A stretch of 64,000 bases of DNA from Caulobacter vibrioides (GTDB lineage Bacteria > Pseudomonadota > Alphaproteobacteria > Caulobacterales > Caulobacteraceae). Positions 43,922 to 53,622 of this stretch are shown in pieces. The notes beneath the pieces were generated by a model, which was not told the DNA's origin, ran no database searches, and saw only the letters and a program-made list of their open reading frames with translations. Every line of letters starts with the position of its first letter. Position 1 is the stretch's first letter. The stretch spans positions 1-64,000 of the forward strand of contig LNIY01000075.1 of the NCBI GenBank assembly GCA_001449105.1, given 5' to 3'. A program made the position numbers and the translations under genes.

Positions 43922-45190
43922 CTACCAGTTGGCGGCGCGGCGGCGCAGCGGGGCCTGGACGAAGTCGGCCGGCGGATCGGTCTCGGCCAGCACGGCGTCG
44001 CGGATGGCGCGCGGCTCGCCGAACAGGTGGCCTTGGCCATAGCCGATGTCGAGATCGAGGATCTCGGCGATCTGGCGCTCGCCCTCGACCTTCTCGGCGA
44101 TCACCTCGACGCCGTAGCGACGCATCAGGGCGGCGAAGTCGGCGGCGTTCAGGTCGGGCAGGGAGCTCAGCACCAGCTTGCCGTCCAGCTCTTCCAGCTG
44201 CTCCAGGATCATCTGGGCGCCGACCTTGACGTACTTGACGTCGGCGCGGGCCAGGTCCTGGAAGTCGAGGTCCAGGTCAACGACCTTGTCGAGGCTGAAC
44301 TGGAAGCCCAGGCTGGCCAGGCGGGCCATGTGGCGGGCCTCGACCGGGCCGCGCTGGTTGAAGGCGGTCTGGCCCAGTTCGAAGATCAGCGAGCCGGCCA
44401 GGTCCTTGTTGCCCTGCAGGAACTCGAGGAACTGCGGGAAGAAGGTCTCGTCGGCCAGGCTGGCCAGCGAGATGTTGCAGAAGATGCCGACCTTGCGGTC
44501 CTGCTTGGCCAGGCGGCGGACGATCTGCACGCAGCGGAACAGCAGCAGGTTGTCGACGGCCGTCATCAGGCCTTCGGGTTCGGCCACGGCCAGGTATTCG
44601 GCCGGCATCATCACGCGGCCGGTCTCGTCGCGCAGACGCGAGAAGCTTTCGTAGAAGACGGTGCGGCGCTGGGGCAGGCTGACGACCGGCTGCAGGTAGA
44701 GGTCGACGCGGTTCTCGGCCAGAGCGTCCTGCACGGCTTCGAGCACGGCGTTGACCGGGGCGGCGGCGCCGCGGCCCCGGGCGTCGTGGCGGGCGGCCGC
44801 GACCTGGTGGGTCAGCTGGCTTTCCAGGCGTTCGCTCATGCGCTGCATCAGGTCTTCGAGCTGGTGCACCTCGCTGGTCAGCTCGGCCGAGCGCTTCTCG
44901 GCGTCCTCGGCGACGCTTTCCACGAGGCTGGTCATGCGCGCGTCGATCTTCTCGATCTGCTCGACCAGGATTCCGTGGGCTTCGCGCACGGTCTCGATGT
45001 CCAGCTTCAGCTGGGCGTTGTCGAACAGGTTGCTGACGATGCCGTGGAACGCGAAGCACAGGCCGAGCGACCCGATGAAGGCCGACAGGCCGACGGCCGG
45101 CGTCGCTCCCATGCGCCACAGCAGCAGGGAGACGATAAGAGCCAGGCAAAGATAGGCGCCGGTCAGTAAAGCCAGCTTGAGCCTTCGCAT
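43922..45190 (-). CDS. tipF: Flagellum assembly c-di-GMP effector TipF
   Basis: 422 residues. Two N-terminal membrane segments (about 5-25 and 30-50) are followed by a coiled coil (about 55-130: LDIETVREAHGILVEQIEKIDARM...) and a C-terminal EAL-like domain (about 155-405). The EAL triplet is replaced (VFYESFSRL), so it should bind rather than hydrolyse c-di-GMP. IFCNISLASLAD, LIFELGQTAF and AEKVEGERQ..GYGQGHLFGEP keep the fold landmarks. In Caulobacter TipF binds c-di-GMP, marks the new pole and recruits flagellar switch proteins. It is divergent from feoAB. Confidence 0.92.
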   Translation of the reverse strand: MRRLKLALLTGAYLCLALIVSLLLWRMGATPAVGLSAFIGSLGLCFAFHGIVSNLFDNAQLKLDIETVREAHGILVEQIEKIDARMTSLVESVAEDAEKRSAELTSEVHQLEDLMQRMSERLESQLTHQVAAARHDARGRGAAAPVNAVLEAVQDALAENRVDLYLQPVVSLPQRRTVFYESFSRLRDETGRVMMPAEYLAVAEPEGLMTAVDNLLLFRCVQIVRRLAKQDRKVGIFCNISLASLADETFFPQFLEFLQGNKDLAGSLIFELGQTAFNQRGPVEARHMARLASLGFQFSLDKVVDLDLDFQDLARADVKYVKVGAQMILEQLEELDGKLVLSSLPDLNAADFAALMRRYGVEVIAEKVEGERQIAEILDLDIGYGQGHLFGEPRAIRDAVLAETDPPADFVQAPLRRRAANW

Positions 45191-45210
45191 TTCGGGTCCC
45201 TACGAATCGC

Positions 45211-45228
45211 TTGCAAAAATTAATGCAA
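45211..45228. promoter_or_regulatory. Inverted repeat TTGCA-N8-TGCAA upstream of tipF
   Basis: TTGCAAAAATTAATGCAA lies 20 bp before the tipF start, in an AT-rich spot of the tipF/feoA gap. It could be an operator, possibly Fur-like, shared by the divergent genes. Confidence 0.3.
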
Positions 45229-45351
45229 CCGGAGCGGCCTTGAGTCGAATAGATTAACGCGGCTGGGCCATTACGCCGCGCCATGCCTGTTAGTTTTTTC
45301 CGCGACCGGCGTTCGAAGGGGGCATCTTTCATCGACAGTGCCGGTTGGGGC

Positions 45352-45366
45352 TGATAATCGTTCGCA
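45352..45366. promoter_or_regulatory. Candidate Fur box upstream of feoA
   Basis: TGATAAT-C-GTTCGCA fits the 7-1-7 Fur arrangement perfectly in the left half and about half in the right, 23 bp before the feoA start. Ferrous-iron transport genes are standard Fur targets. Confidence 0.4.
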
Positions 45367-45389
45367 ACTTTTCGCCGCGAGGCCCAAGA

Positions 45390-45701
45390 ATGACCGACGC
45401 CGTCCTCACCGCCGACGCCGCCCTGGATTCCGAGGCGCGGACCCGCGCCCTGAGCACGGCCTCGCGTGGCGACAAGGGCGTCATCGTCGCGGTGCGCGGC
45501 GACACCGGCGCGCCCGAGGCCGTGGTCGCCGAGGAGCTTGAGCGCCGCCTGCTGGAGATGGGCTTCGTCGAGGGCGCGCGCATCGAGATCCTGCAGGAAG
45601 GCCTCATCGGCCGTGATCCCATCGCCGTGCGGGTGGACGACACCCGCGTGGCCCTGCGCCGCCGCGAGGCGCGCGCCGTGACCGTTCAGTTCGACGGATA
45701 G
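45390..45701 (+). CDS. feoA: Ferrous iron transport protein A
   Basis: A 103-residue SH3-like protein with a longer than usual N-terminus. The FeoA domain is AVVAEELERRLLEMGFVEGARIEILQEGLIGRDPIAVRVDDTRVALRRREARAVTV, in which L-x-E-M-G and the DPIAVRV...ALRRREA segments are characteristic. It is thought to assist FeoB at the inner membrane. The start ATG 45390 is preceded by GAGG. The feoB start follows 5 nt after the stop. Confidence 0.93.
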   Translation: MTDAVLTADAALDSEARTRALSTASRGDKGVIVAVRGDTGAPEAVVAEELERRLLEMGFVEGARIEILQEGLIGRDPIAVRVDDTRVALRRREARAVTVQFDG

Positions 45702-45706
45702 ACGCT

Positions 45707-47578
45707 TTGACCGACACCGCTATCCGGCCCGCGCGCATCGCGCTGGTCGGCAATCCGAATTCCGGCAAGACCGCGCTGTTCAACGCCCTGACCGGGGCCC
45801 GCCAGAAGGTGGCCAACTACGCCGGCGTCACCGTCGAGCGCAAGGAAGGCCAGCTGGTCACGCCGGGCGGCCGGACGATCCGCGTCCTCGACCTGCCGGG
45901 CACCTATTCCCTGCGCGCCCGCAGCCCCGACGAGGTGGTCACCCGCGACGCCGTGCTCGGCCGGCTGGCGGGCGAGACCGCTCCCGACGTGCTGGTCTGC
46001 GTGGCGGACGCCACCAACCTGCGCCTGGTCCTGCGCCTGGTGCTCGAACTGAAGCAGGTCGGCCGGCCGTTCGTGCTGGCGCTGAACATGTTCGACATCG
46101 CCCAGCGCCAGGGCCTGCGCATCGACGTGGAGCAGCTGTCGCGCGCGATCGGCGCGCCGATCGTCACCACGGTGGCGACCCGCAAGCGCGGCCTGGACGC
46201 GCTGCTGACCCAGGTCGACACCCTGACGCTGACCCACTCCAACGCCGGCGACAACACCTGGCGCGAGCCGAGCGCGGCCGAGATCCGCGCCGCCCACGGC
46301 GAGGCCCAGCGCATCTATCGCGATTGCGTGCGCCCGCCCGAGCGTCCCGACACGGTGACCGGCAAGATCGATGCGGTGCTGCTGCATCCGGTCGGCGGCC
46401 TGGTGATCCTGCTGGGCCTGCTGTTCGTGATGTTCCAGGCGGTGTTCACCTGGGCCGCGCCGGCTATGGACGCCATCGACGGCGGCTTCGGGGCCCTTGG
46501 GGGGCTGGTGACGTCGCACCTGCCTGAGGGCCTGCTGGCCAGCTTCATCGCCGACGGCCTGATCGCCGGCGTCGGCAGCGTGCTGGTGTTCCTGCCGCAG
46601 ATCCTGATCTTGTTCTTCTTCATCCTGCTGCTGGAAGACAGCGGCTACATGACCCGCGCGGCCTTCCTGATGGACAAGATCATGGGCGGGGCGGGCCTGC
46701 ACGGCCGAGCCTTCATTCCCCTGCTGTCCAGCTTCGCCTGCGCGATCCCGGGGATCATGTCGACGCGTGTGATCGACAACAAGCAGGACCGCCTGACCAC
46801 CATCCTCGTCGCGCCGCTGATGACCTGTTCGGCGCGGATCCCGGTCTACACCCTGATCATCAGCGCCTTCATCCCGCAGACCAAGGTCGGGGGGCTGTCG
46901 CTGCAGGGCCTGGTGATGTTCGGCCTCTACGCCTCGGGCATCGTCTTCGCCCTGCTGGTGTCGTTCGTCATTCGCCGCATCTTCTGGCGGGGTACGGTCG
47001 AGCCGTTCATGATGGAGCTGCCGACCTACCGCTGGCCCGAGCCGCGCAACGTGCTGCTGAACCTGTGGACCCGCGCCAGGATCTTCATCAACCGGGCCGG
47101 CCGCATCATCCTGCCGCTGATGGTGCTGGTCTGGGTGCTGGCCACCTTCCCCTATCCGCCCGAGGGGGCGACGGGGCCGGCCATCGACTACAGCATCGCC
47201 GGCCGGATCGGTAAGTTCATCGCCCCGATCATGGAGCCCATCGGCTTCAACTGGCAGATGACCGTGGCCCTGATCCCGGGCATGGCCGCCCGCGAAGTGG
47301 CCGTGGGCGTGCTGGGCACCGTCTACGCCGTCGGCGGCGACGCGGACTCGCACGACGCGCTGAGCAGCCTGCTGTCGCAGCAGTGGTCGCTGGCCACGGC
47401 CCTGGCCTTCCTGGCCTGGTACGTCTTCGCGCCGCAGTGCCTGCCCACCCTGGGCGTGGTCAAGCGCGAGACCAACAGCTGGGTCTGGCCGACGGTGATG
47501 TTCGTCTACATGATCGGCCTGGCCTACCTGGCGGCCTTCGTCGTCTATCACACGGCCGTGGCGCTGGGCGCGGGGTAA
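45707..47578 (+). CDS. feoB: Ferrous iron transporter B
   Basis: 623 residues. The N-terminal G protein domain has G1 GNPNSGKT at 15-22, G2 around VTVERKEG, G3 DLPGTYSL, and G4 NMFD in place of NKxD. Then comes a helical GDI-like domain and about eight to ten membrane helices with the Gate motifs (SSFACAIPGIMSTRVI and PLMTCSARIPVYTLII). It is shorter than E. coli FeoB (773 aa) at the C-terminus and no feoC follows. The start is a rare TTG, chosen because the G1 motif must lie close to the N-terminus. It moves Fe(II) across the inner membrane. Confidence 0.95.
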   Translation: MTDTAIRPARIALVGNPNSGKTALFNALTGARQKVANYAGVTVERKEGQLVTPGGRTIRVLDLPGTYSLRARSPDEVVTRDAVLGRLAGETAPDVLVCVADATNLRLVLRLVLELKQVGRPFVLALNMFDIAQRQGLRIDVEQLSRAIGAPIVTTVATRKRGLDALLTQVDTLTLTHSNAGDNTWREPSAAEIRAAHGEAQRIYRDCVRPPERPDTVTGKIDAVLLHPVGGLVILLGLLFVMFQAVFTWAAPAMDAIDGGFGALGGLVTSHLPEGLLASFIADGLIAGVGSVLVFLPQILILFFFILLLEDSGYMTRAAFLMDKIMGGAGLHGRAFIPLLSSFACAIPGIMSTRVIDNKQDRLTTILVAPLMTCSARIPVYTLIISAFIPQTKVGGLSLQGLVMFGLYASGIVFALLVSFVIRRIFWRGTVEPFMMELPTYRWPEPRNVLLNLWTRARIFINRAGRIILPLMVLVWVLATFPYPPEGATGPAIDYSIAGRIGKFIAPIMEPIGFNWQMTVALIPGMAAREVAVGVLGTVYAVGGDADSHDALSSLLSQQWSLATALAFLAWYVFAPQCLPTLGVVKRETNSWVWPTVMFVYMIGLAYLAAFVVYHTAVALGAG

Positions 47579-47615
47579 GTCTTGTTCCGGTTGTGTTCCG
47601 TGTTAAGCTCGGGGC

Positions 47616-47882
47616 ATGACGATCCGGGTCGACATCGCAAGTGAGACGCCATTGGCCGAGCTCGTCGCCCATGTGAAGGCGGGCGAGGAGGTCTTGCTCA
47701 CGCAGGACGGTCGGGACGTAGTGGCGCTTAGCATAGCCAAGCAAAATGCCGACGAGCGACCGCGGCGTGTGCCTGGGGCCTGGGCGAAGTACGGTCCCCT
47801 CGAGGATCCCTACCTGTTCCTGCGCCCGGATCCTGAACTGGAAGAGGCAGCCCACGGGCCGATCTTTCCCGTCCAGGAGTGA
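47616..47882 (+). CDS. Phd/YefM-type antitoxin
   Basis: 88 residues: TIRVDIASETPLAELVAHVKAGEEVLLTQDGRDVVALSI is the Phd DNA-binding fold, followed by a flexible acidic tail (RRVPGAWAKYGPLEDPYLFLRPDPELEEAAHGPIF) of the kind that wraps PIN toxins (the EEAAHGPIF motif is usual in such pairs). Its TGA overlaps the GTG start of the PIN-domain gene. It would normally repress its own operon and neutralise the toxin. It is 37 bp after feoB. Confidence 0.88.
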   Translation: MTIRVDIASETPLAELVAHVKAGEEVLLTQDGRDVVALSIAKQNADERPRRVPGAWAKYGPLEDPYLFLRPDPELEEAAHGPIFPVQE

Positions 47883-48258
47883 AGCTGCTTCTCGACACTC
47901 ATGCCGTGATTTGGTGGCTGGCAAGGCCGGAGGCCATTTCGCGCTCGGCCTTCGACGCCATCGGCGACAAGTCAAACGCCGTGATGGTAAGCGCGGCGAG
48001 CGCTTATGAGATCGAGATTAAGCGCCACCGCGACGCCACGCTCGCGTCCATTCCCGAGGCGCTCTACGACGCCGTCGTGGCGACAGGCTTTACCTGGCTG
48101 GCATCGAAGCGGCCCATGCGTCGGCCGCCGCGAAGTTACCGCTGCATCATCGCGATCCGTGGGATCGCATCCTCGTCCAACAGGCGACGGACGAAGAGGC
48201 GCGATTGGTGACTTGCGACCGCGCCCTGGCCGCCTACGACGTTCCGATCCTCTGGTAG
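47879..48258 (+). pseudogene. PIN-domain (VapC-like) toxin interrupted by a frameshift
   Basis: From GTG 47879 the first frame gives LLLDTHAVIWWLARPEAIS...VSAASAYEIEIKRH...GFTWL, a normal PIN start with the catalytic D in LLDTHA and E in YEIEIK. Around 48090-48100 homology moves to the -1 frame: LAGIEAAHASAAAKLPLHHRDPWDRILVQQATDEEARLVTCDRALAAYDVPILW ends at a TAG at 48256-48258 and contains the remaining acidic residues (RDPWDRIL, TCDRAL). Without the shift the protein would be about 126 aa, the usual length. The first frame alone runs to 48211 with a nonsense tail. The toxin is therefore probably inactive unless this is a sequencing error. Confidence 0.85.
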
Positions 48259-48267
48259 CCCGACGCC

Positions 48268-49146
48268 TCAGCGCGTCGGGACCGGGACCTCGCCGCGGTA
48301 GTCGTAGAAGCCGCGGCCGGTCTTCTTGCCCAGCCAGCCGGCCTCGACATACTTCACCAGCAGCGGGCAGGGGCGGTACTTGCTGTCGGCGAGCCCTTCG
48401 TAGAGCACGTTCATGATGCTCAGCACGGTGTCCAGGCCGATGAAGTCGCCCAGCTCCAGCGGGCCCATCGGATGGTTGGCGCCCAGCTTCATGGCGGTGT
48501 CGATGGCCTCGACGGTGCCGACGCCCTCGTACAGCGTGTAGATCGCCTCGTTGATCATCGGCACCAGCACGCGGTTGACGATGAAGGCGGGGAAGTCTTC
48601 GGCGTTGCTGGTGATCTTGCCCAGCGACTTGGCGAAGGCCACGGCCGTCTCGTAGGTCGGCACGTCGGTGGCGATGCCGCGGATGATCTCGACGAGCTTC
48701 ATCAGCGGCACGGGGTTCATGAAGTGCAGGCCGATGAACCGCTCGGGGCGGTCGGTGGTCGAGGCCAGGCGCGTGATCGAGATCGATGAGGTGTTCGAGG
48801 CCAGCAGGGTGTCGGGCTTCAGGTGCGGCTGCAGGCTGCGGAAGATGGCCTTCTTGAGCTCTTCGTTCTCGGTGGCGGCCTCGATGGCCAGGTCCGTCTG
48901 GCCGATGGCCTCGACGCCCTCGGCGGCGGTGATGCGGGCCAGGGCGGCGTCGGCCGAGGCCTGGTCGATGATGTTGCGGCTCACCTGACGGGCGAGGTTC
49001 TTGCCGATCAGCGCGATGCCGGCGTCGATGCGCTCGCGCGAGACGTCGTGCAGGCGCACGTCGTAGCCGCCCAACGCGCAGACATGGGCGATGCCCGAAC
49101 CCATCTGGCCGGCGCCGATCACGCCGACCGTCTTGATATCAACCAT
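48268..49146 (-). CDS. 3-hydroxybutyryl-CoA / 3-hydroxyacyl-CoA dehydrogenase
   Basis: 292 residues. An NAD(P)-dependent enzyme that interconverts 3-hydroxyacyl-CoA and acetoacyl-CoA. The N-terminal Rossmann motif is VGVIGAGQMGSGIAHV; GLHFMNPVPLMKLVEII carries the catalytic His, and AEDFPAFIVNRVLVPMINEAI, GANHPMGPLELGDFIGLD and GKKTGRGFYDY are family landmarks. It is the small single-function type (Hbd/PaaH) rather than the fused FadB. It is convergent with the broken PIN gene. Confidence 0.96.
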   Translation of the reverse strand: MVDIKTVGVIGAGQMGSGIAHVCALGGYDVRLHDVSRERIDAGIALIGKNLARQVSRNIIDQASADAALARITAAEGVEAIGQTDLAIEAATENEELKKAIFRSLQPHLKPDTLLASNTSSISITRLASTTDRPERFIGLHFMNPVPLMKLVEIIRGIATDVPTYETAVAFAKSLGKITSNAEDFPAFIVNRVLVPMINEAIYTLYEGVGTVEAIDTAMKLGANHPMGPLELGDFIGLDTVLSIMNVLYEGLADSKYRPCPLLVKYVEAGWLGKKTGRGFYDYRGEVPVPTR

Positions 49147-49319
49147 GAAAATCCAAGCCTTCGCTCACGGCCGCGCAGGCTCCCGGCAGGGCGCGCTGGA
49201 CCGTCGCGAAAGTTCTAGCACGAGTAGCCGCACGCTCGCCAAGGGCTTTGCTGCGTTGCAAACGCCGGGCGACCGGCGTTCGGCTCGCTGTTCCCGGATT
49301 ATCCGCCTGTCGGAAGGCG

Positions 49320-49592
49320 TCAGGCGATCAGTTCGGGGTCGTTCCGCCTCAGCCAGGCTGCGGCGTAGGAGCAAAGCGGGGTGATCCGCATGCCCTCGGC
49401 CCGGGCCACCTCGGCGATCTTGACCATCAGGCGGCCGGCCGCGCCCGTGCCGCGCAGGGCGGGGTCGGCCTCCACGTGCGGGATGACCAGACGATGGCCG
49501 CTGCGCTGGTAGTCGGCGAAGGCGATCAGGCCGTCGACCTCCAGTTCGTAGCGGCTCTTGGCGGGGTTGTGGCTGAAAAGGTCGTCGCTCAT
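49320..49592 (-). CDS. Small GNAT-type acetyltransferase (YjdJ-like, PF14542 type)
   Basis: 90 residues: SRYELEVDGLIAFADYQRSGHRLVIPHVEADPALRGTGAAGRLM (acetyl-CoA pyrophosphate loop RGTGAAG) and ITPLCSYAAAWLRRNDPELI. This is the minimal GNAT domain found across bacteria with unknown substrate. ATG 49592 (MSDDLFSHNP) is preferred to an upstream extension. It lies alone between pheT and the dehydrogenase gene on the same strand. Confidence 0.88.
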   Translation of the reverse strand: MSDDLFSHNPAKSRYELEVDGLIAFADYQRSGHRLVIPHVEADPALRGTGAAGRLMVKIAEVARAEGMRITPLCSYAAAWLRRNDPELIA

Positions 49593-49680
49593 GGGGCCTG
49601 AAACGCGAAAGGGGCGAAGGTGGATGCAGCGCAGCATCACCTTCGCCCCTCACATGGCGCTCAACCTTGCGGCTTCAAGC

Positions 49681-52119
49681 CTAGGCGCGCAGCTTGCCGC
49701 CCGCCTTCTCGACCGCGGCGACGACCTTGGCCGACAGGGCCTCGATCTCGGCCTCGGTCAGGGTGGCCTCGCGCGGCTGGACCAGCACCTCGATGGCCAC
49801 CGACTTGGAGCCTTCCGGCACGCCGGGGCCCTCGTAGACGTCGAAGACGCGGGCCGAGGCGATCAGGGCCTTGTCGGCGCCGATCGCGGCCTTCACCAGG
49901 TCGCCGGCCGCCTTGGCCTTGTCGGCGACGAAGGCGAAGTCGCGGGTCAGCGGCATCAGAGCCGACGGCGTGAACGCCGCCTTGGTCTTGACGGCCTTCT
50001 TCTTCGGCTCGGGGATCGCCTCCAGGACGATCTCGAAGCCGTAGACCGGACCGGCCACGTCCAGCGCCTTCAGCACCGCCGGGTGCAGTTCGCCGAACTC
50101 GGCGACGACGGCCTTGGGGCCCAGCTGCAGGCGGGCCGAGCGGCCGGGGTGCCACCACGACGAGGCCGAGCCTTGCGCGGTCTGCAGCGAGGCCACCGGC
50201 GCGCCGATCTCCTCCAGCAGGTTCAAGAGGTCGGTCTTGACCGTGAACACATCCTCGACGGCGCGCTTGTCCCAGGCGCGCGGCGGGCGCGGGGCCAGGA
50301 TGCCGGCGACGACCGTGCGCTGGTCCTTGGGACCGTCGCTCAGGAACACCGGACCGACCTCGAACAGGGCGACGTCGGCGAAGCCGTGGCGGGCGTTGCG
50401 GCCGGCCGCCTCGATCAGGTTGGGCAGCACCGATGGGCGCATGCAGTCCAGTTCCGAGGCGATCGGATTGGCCAGCACCAGTTCGGCGGCGCCGCCGCCG
50501 AACAGCCGGGCGGTCGCGCGGCTGGTGAAGCTCCAGGTCACGGCCTCGGCGTAGCCGGCCGCGGCCAGGGCGCGACGGGCGGTGCGGGCGCGGGCCTGGC
50601 GGGCGGTCAGCACGCCGCCGACGGCGCGCGGGGTTTCAGGCAGCGGCGTCGAGGGCAGGGCGGCGAAGCCGGCGATGCGGGCGACTTCCTCGACCAGGTC
50701 GGCCTTGCCGTGCACGTCGCGGCGGAAGGTCGGCGGGGTCACGCAGACCACGCTCTCGGCATGGGTGGCGAACTCGGCGACCGGCACGTCCTTGGGCGGC
50801 TCGATCTTGAAGCCCAGGGCCTGCAGGATCGACAGGCTCTGCTCGGGCGCGATATCCAGGCCCGACAGGCCCTGCACATAGGCCGGGTCGAACAGGATCG
50901 GACCGGGCGCGGCCGGAGCCTCGCCGGCCACGAACACGTCCGAGGCCTCGCCGCCGCACAGCTCCAGGATCAGCTTGGTCCCCAGCTCCAGGCCGGGAAC
51001 CACCGAGCCGGTGTCGACCGTGCGGGCGAACCGGTACTGGGCGTCGCTGTTGATGCCGGTGTCGCGGCCGGTCTGGGCGATGCGGATCGGCTCGAACCAG
51101 GCGCTTTCCAGGAAGACGTCGACGGTGGTTTCCGAGCAGCCGGTGCTTTCGCCGCCCATGACGCCGCCGATGCCGATCGGACGTTCCCCTTCAGCGTCGG
51201 CGATGACGCTCATGGCCGGGGTCAGCTCGTAGGTCTTGCCGTCGAGCGCGATCAGGTGCTCGTCGCCATGGACGCCGTGATGGCCGAAGCGCGCCACGAT
51301 CTTGGTCCCCGACAGCAGGGCCGCGTCATAGACGTGCAGCGGCCGGGCGCGGTCGTAGGAGACGTAGTTGGTGATGTCGACCAGAGCCGACTTCGGATTG
51401 ATGCCGATGGCTTTCAGGCGGTCCTGCAGCCACTTGGGCGAGGGGCCGTTCTTCACGCCCTTGATCAGGCGGCCTGAGAACACCGGGCAGGCCTCGCCGT
51501 CCACCGCGACCGTGATCGGGCAGGGGAAGGTCCCGGGAACCGGGGCGATCGACAGGTCCTTCAGCTTGCCCAGGCCCGCGGCGGCCAGGTCGCGGGCGAT
51601 GCCGGCGACGCCCAGCCAGTCGGGGCGGTTGGGGGTGACTTCGAAGTCGATGACGGCTTCGAGGCCCAGAGCCACGGCGGCCGGCACACCCACGGCCAGG
51701 GAGTCAGGCAGTTCGAGGATGCCTTCGGAGCCGTCGTCGGCTTCCAGCTCAGAGCCCGAGCACAGCATGCCGTTGGAGACGACGCCGCGGACGGGCTTCT
51801 CGACCAGGGTCACGCCCAGGCCCGGCACATAGGCGCCGATCGGGGCGTAGATGGTGGTCAGGCCGACGCGGGCGTTGGGCGCGCCGCAGACGATCTCCTT
51901 GCGGCCGTCGATCGTGTCGACCTGGCAGACGCGCAGGCGGTCGGCGTTCGGGTGCTGAACGGCCTCGACGATCTTGGCGACGCTGAAGGCGGCCAGCTTG
52001 GCGGCCGGGTCGGTGACGTGCTCGACCTCAAGACCGGCCATGGTCATGGCGGCGACCACCTCGGCGGCGGTCGCTTCGGTTTCGAGGTGATCCTTGAGCC
52101 AGGAAAGGGTGAATTTCAT
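49681..52119 (-). CDS. pheT: Phenylalanyl-tRNA synthetase beta subunit
   Basis: 812 residues. Order: N-terminal tRNA-binding OB fold (about 40-150: [25 protein letters not shown]), B3/B4 editing region (about 210-400), B5 domain, catalytic-like core, and C-terminal anticodon-binding B8 domain (about 715-812: [19 protein letters not shown]). It forms an (alpha-beta)2 enzyme with PheS that charges tRNA-Phe and clears Tyr-tRNA-Phe. ATG 52119 begins [14 protein letters not shown]. It overlaps the TAA of the small intervening gene by one base (TAATG). Confidence 0.97.
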   Translation of the reverse strand: MKFTLSWLKDHLETEATAAEVVAAMTMAGLEVEHVTDPAAKLAAFSVAKIVEAVQHPNADRLRVCQVDTIDGRKEIVCGAPNARVGLTTIYAPIGAYVPGLGVTLVEKPVRGVVSNGMLCSGSELEADDGSEGILELPDSLAVGVPAAVALGLEAVIDFEVTPNRPDWLGVAGIARDLAAAGLGKLKDLSIAPVPGTFPCPITVAVDGEACPVFSGRLIKGVKNGPSPKWLQDRLKAIGINPKSALVDITNYVSYDRARPLHVYDAALLSGTKIVARFGHHGVHGDEHLIALDGKTYELTPAMSVIADAEGERPIGIGGVMGGESTGCSETTVDVFLESAWFEPIRIAQTGRDTGINSDAQYRFARTVDTGSVVPGLELGTKLILELCGGEASDVFVAGEAPAAPGPILFDPAYVQGLSGLDIAPEQSLSILQALGFKIEPPKDVPVAEFATHAESVVCVTPPTFRRDVHGKADLVEEVARIAGFAALPSTPLPETPRAVGGVLTARQARARTARRALAAAGYAEAVTWSFTSRATARLFGGGAAELVLANPIASELDCMRPSVLPNLIEAAGRNARHGFADVALFEVGPVFLSDGPKDQRTVVAGILAPRPPRAWDKRAVEDVFTVKTDLLNLLEEIGAPVASLQTAQGSASSWWHPGRSARLQLGPKAVVAEFGELHPAVLKALDVAGPVYGFEIVLEAIPEPKKKAVKTKAAFTPSALMPLTRDFAFVADKAKAAGDLVKAAIGADKALIASARVFDVYEGPGVPEGSKSVAIEVLVQPREATLTEAEIEALSAKVVAAVEKAGGKLRA

Positions 52120-52511
52120 TATCTGGTTTCCAGCGCGAGGACTTGCTGCAGGAAGACTTCGGGACCGGTGAACCCGACCGAGAAGAAGCGGCACCCGATG
52201 AAGGCGCAGTCCTCGAACGGGATGGCGCCGACGACGCGGGTGGACGAGGCCGGGCGCAGCACCAGCGAGGCGATGTCGCCGCCGGAGGGGCCGAAATCGG
52301 TCTCGTCGAAGGTCACGCCCGACCGGGCCAGCATCACCGAGGGACCTTCGAGGTGGCAGTTCCTGAAGGTGCGGCCACGGATGATGTTCTGGCCCTTGGC
52401 GAGCTGCGCCCGGTAGAGGTCGAAGATCGCGATGTCGAGTTCGTTGAACTCGGTGGCGTACGGATCGGTGACGATGCGGCCGGGGCGGCCGCCGAAGACG
52501 ACGCCGCTCAT
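52119..52511 (-). CDS. Unknown small protein embedded between pheS and pheT
   Basis: 130 residues with no signal or membrane segment. The middle has alternating hydrophobic and polar residues with a pentapeptide-like rhythm ([47 protein letters not shown]), suggesting a short beta-solenoid. The start ATG overlaps the pheS TGA (ATGA) and its TAA overlaps the pheT ATG (TAATG), so all three are translated as a coupled unit. Conservation of such a gene inside pheST would imply a role in the enzyme or its regulation; this is inference. Confidence 0.75.
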   Translation of the reverse strand: MSGVVFGGRPGRIVTDPYATEFNELDIAIFDLYRAQLAKGQNIIRGRTFRNCHLEGPSVMLARSGVTFDETDFGPSGGDIASLVLRPASSTRVVGAIPFEDCAFIGCRFFSVGFTGPEVFLQQVLALETR

Positions 52512-53584
52512 CAGCTCAGGCCCGAAGCGGCGTTCGGCGCGGAAAAGCCCGAGAAGCCGTAGTGGGCGAGCCAGCGGCTGTCCGAGGCGAACATGTCGCG
52601 CAGATCCGGCATGCCGTACTTCAGCATGCCCAGGCGATCGACGCCCATGCCGAAGGCGAAGCCCTGGTACTCGTCCGGATCGATGCCGCAGGCGCGCAGC
52701 ACGTTCGGGTGGACCATGCCGCAGCCCAGGATCTCGAGCCAGCTCGTGCCCTGGCCGATCTTGATCTCGCCGCCCGAGCGGTCGCACTGCACGTCCATTT
52801 CGGCCGACGGCTCGGTGAACGGGAAGTGGTGCGGCCGGAACTGCGTCGTCACCGCGTCGGTCTCGAAGAACCGGGCGATGAAGGTCTCCAGGGTCCACTT
52901 CAGGTGGCCCATGTGGATGCCCTTGTCGATCACCAGGCCCTCGACCTGGTGGAACATCGGCGTGTGGGTGGCGTCGCTGTCGCAGCGATAGGTGCGGCCC
53001 GGCGCGATGATGCGGATCGGCGGCTTCTGCGAGACCATGGTGCGCACCTGCACGGGGCTGGTGTGCGTGCGCAGCAGCATGCGCTCGCCCGTTTCCTTCG
53101 GTTCGAAGAAGAACGTGTCGTGCATCTCGCGGGCCGGGTGCTTCTCGGGGAAGTTCAGGGCCGTGAAGTTGTGGAAGTCGTCCTCGATGTCCGGGCCTTC
53201 GGCGACGGCGAAGCCCATGTCGGCGAAGATCGAGACCATCTCGTCCATGACCTGCATGGTCGGGTGGACGGATCCCTTGCGGCGGTAGGGGCCGGGCAGG
53301 GTGAGGTCGAGCGTCTCGCGGGCGAGGCGGGCGTCGAGCTCGGCGGCCTCCAGGGCGGCCTTCTTCTCGGTGATGGCCGACTGCACGCGGTCGCGCAGGG
53401 CGTTGATCGCCGCGCCGCGTTCCTTGCGCTCGTCGGGGCTCATCGCGCCCAGGGTCTTGAGCAGGCCCGAGATCGAGCCGGTCTTGCCGACGGCGGCCAC
53501 GCGGACGGCGTCGAGCGCTGAGAGGTCGGCCGCGCCGGCCACCTGGGCCAGGACGTCGGATTCGAGGGTGTTGAGATCGGTCAT
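52511..53584 (-). CDS. pheS: Phenylalanyl-tRNA synthetase alpha subunit
   Basis: 357 residues. The N-terminal coiled coil (about 1-85) contacts tRNA, and the class II catalytic core has motif 2-like [35 protein letters not shown] and motif 3 [43 protein letters not shown] and [11 protein letters not shown] are PheS hallmarks. ATG 53584 ([11 protein letters not shown]) is chosen; an ATG nine bases upstream (MPV) is possible. First of the three-gene unit. A family-A repeat lies directly upstream. Confidence 0.97.
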   Translation of the reverse strand: MTDLNTLESDVLAQVAGAADLSALDAVRVAAVGKTGSISGLLKTLGAMSPDERKERGAAINALRDRVQSAITEKKAALEAAELDARLARETLDLTLPGPYRRKGSVHPTMQVMDEMVSIFADMGFAVAEGPDIEDDFHNFTALNFPEKHPAREMHDTFFFEPKETGERMLLRTHTSPVQVRTMVSQKPPIRIIAPGRTYRCDSDATHTPMFHQVEGLVIDKGIHMGHLKWTLETFIARFFETDAVTTQFRPHHFPFTEPSAEMDVQCDRSGGEIKIGQGTSWLEILGCGMVHPNVLRACGIDPDEYQGFAFGMGVDRLGMLKYGMPDLRDMFASDSRWLAHYGFSGFSAPNAASGLS

Positions 53585-53622
53585 GACGGGCATCCGTCTA
53601 GAGGATTTGCGGCCGGGGGGCG

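Noticed and set aside
48006..48416. An alternative frame across the PIN toxin
   Set aside because: Its translation is Arg/Ser-rich without PIN motifs; the two PIN-like halves lie in the other two frames.
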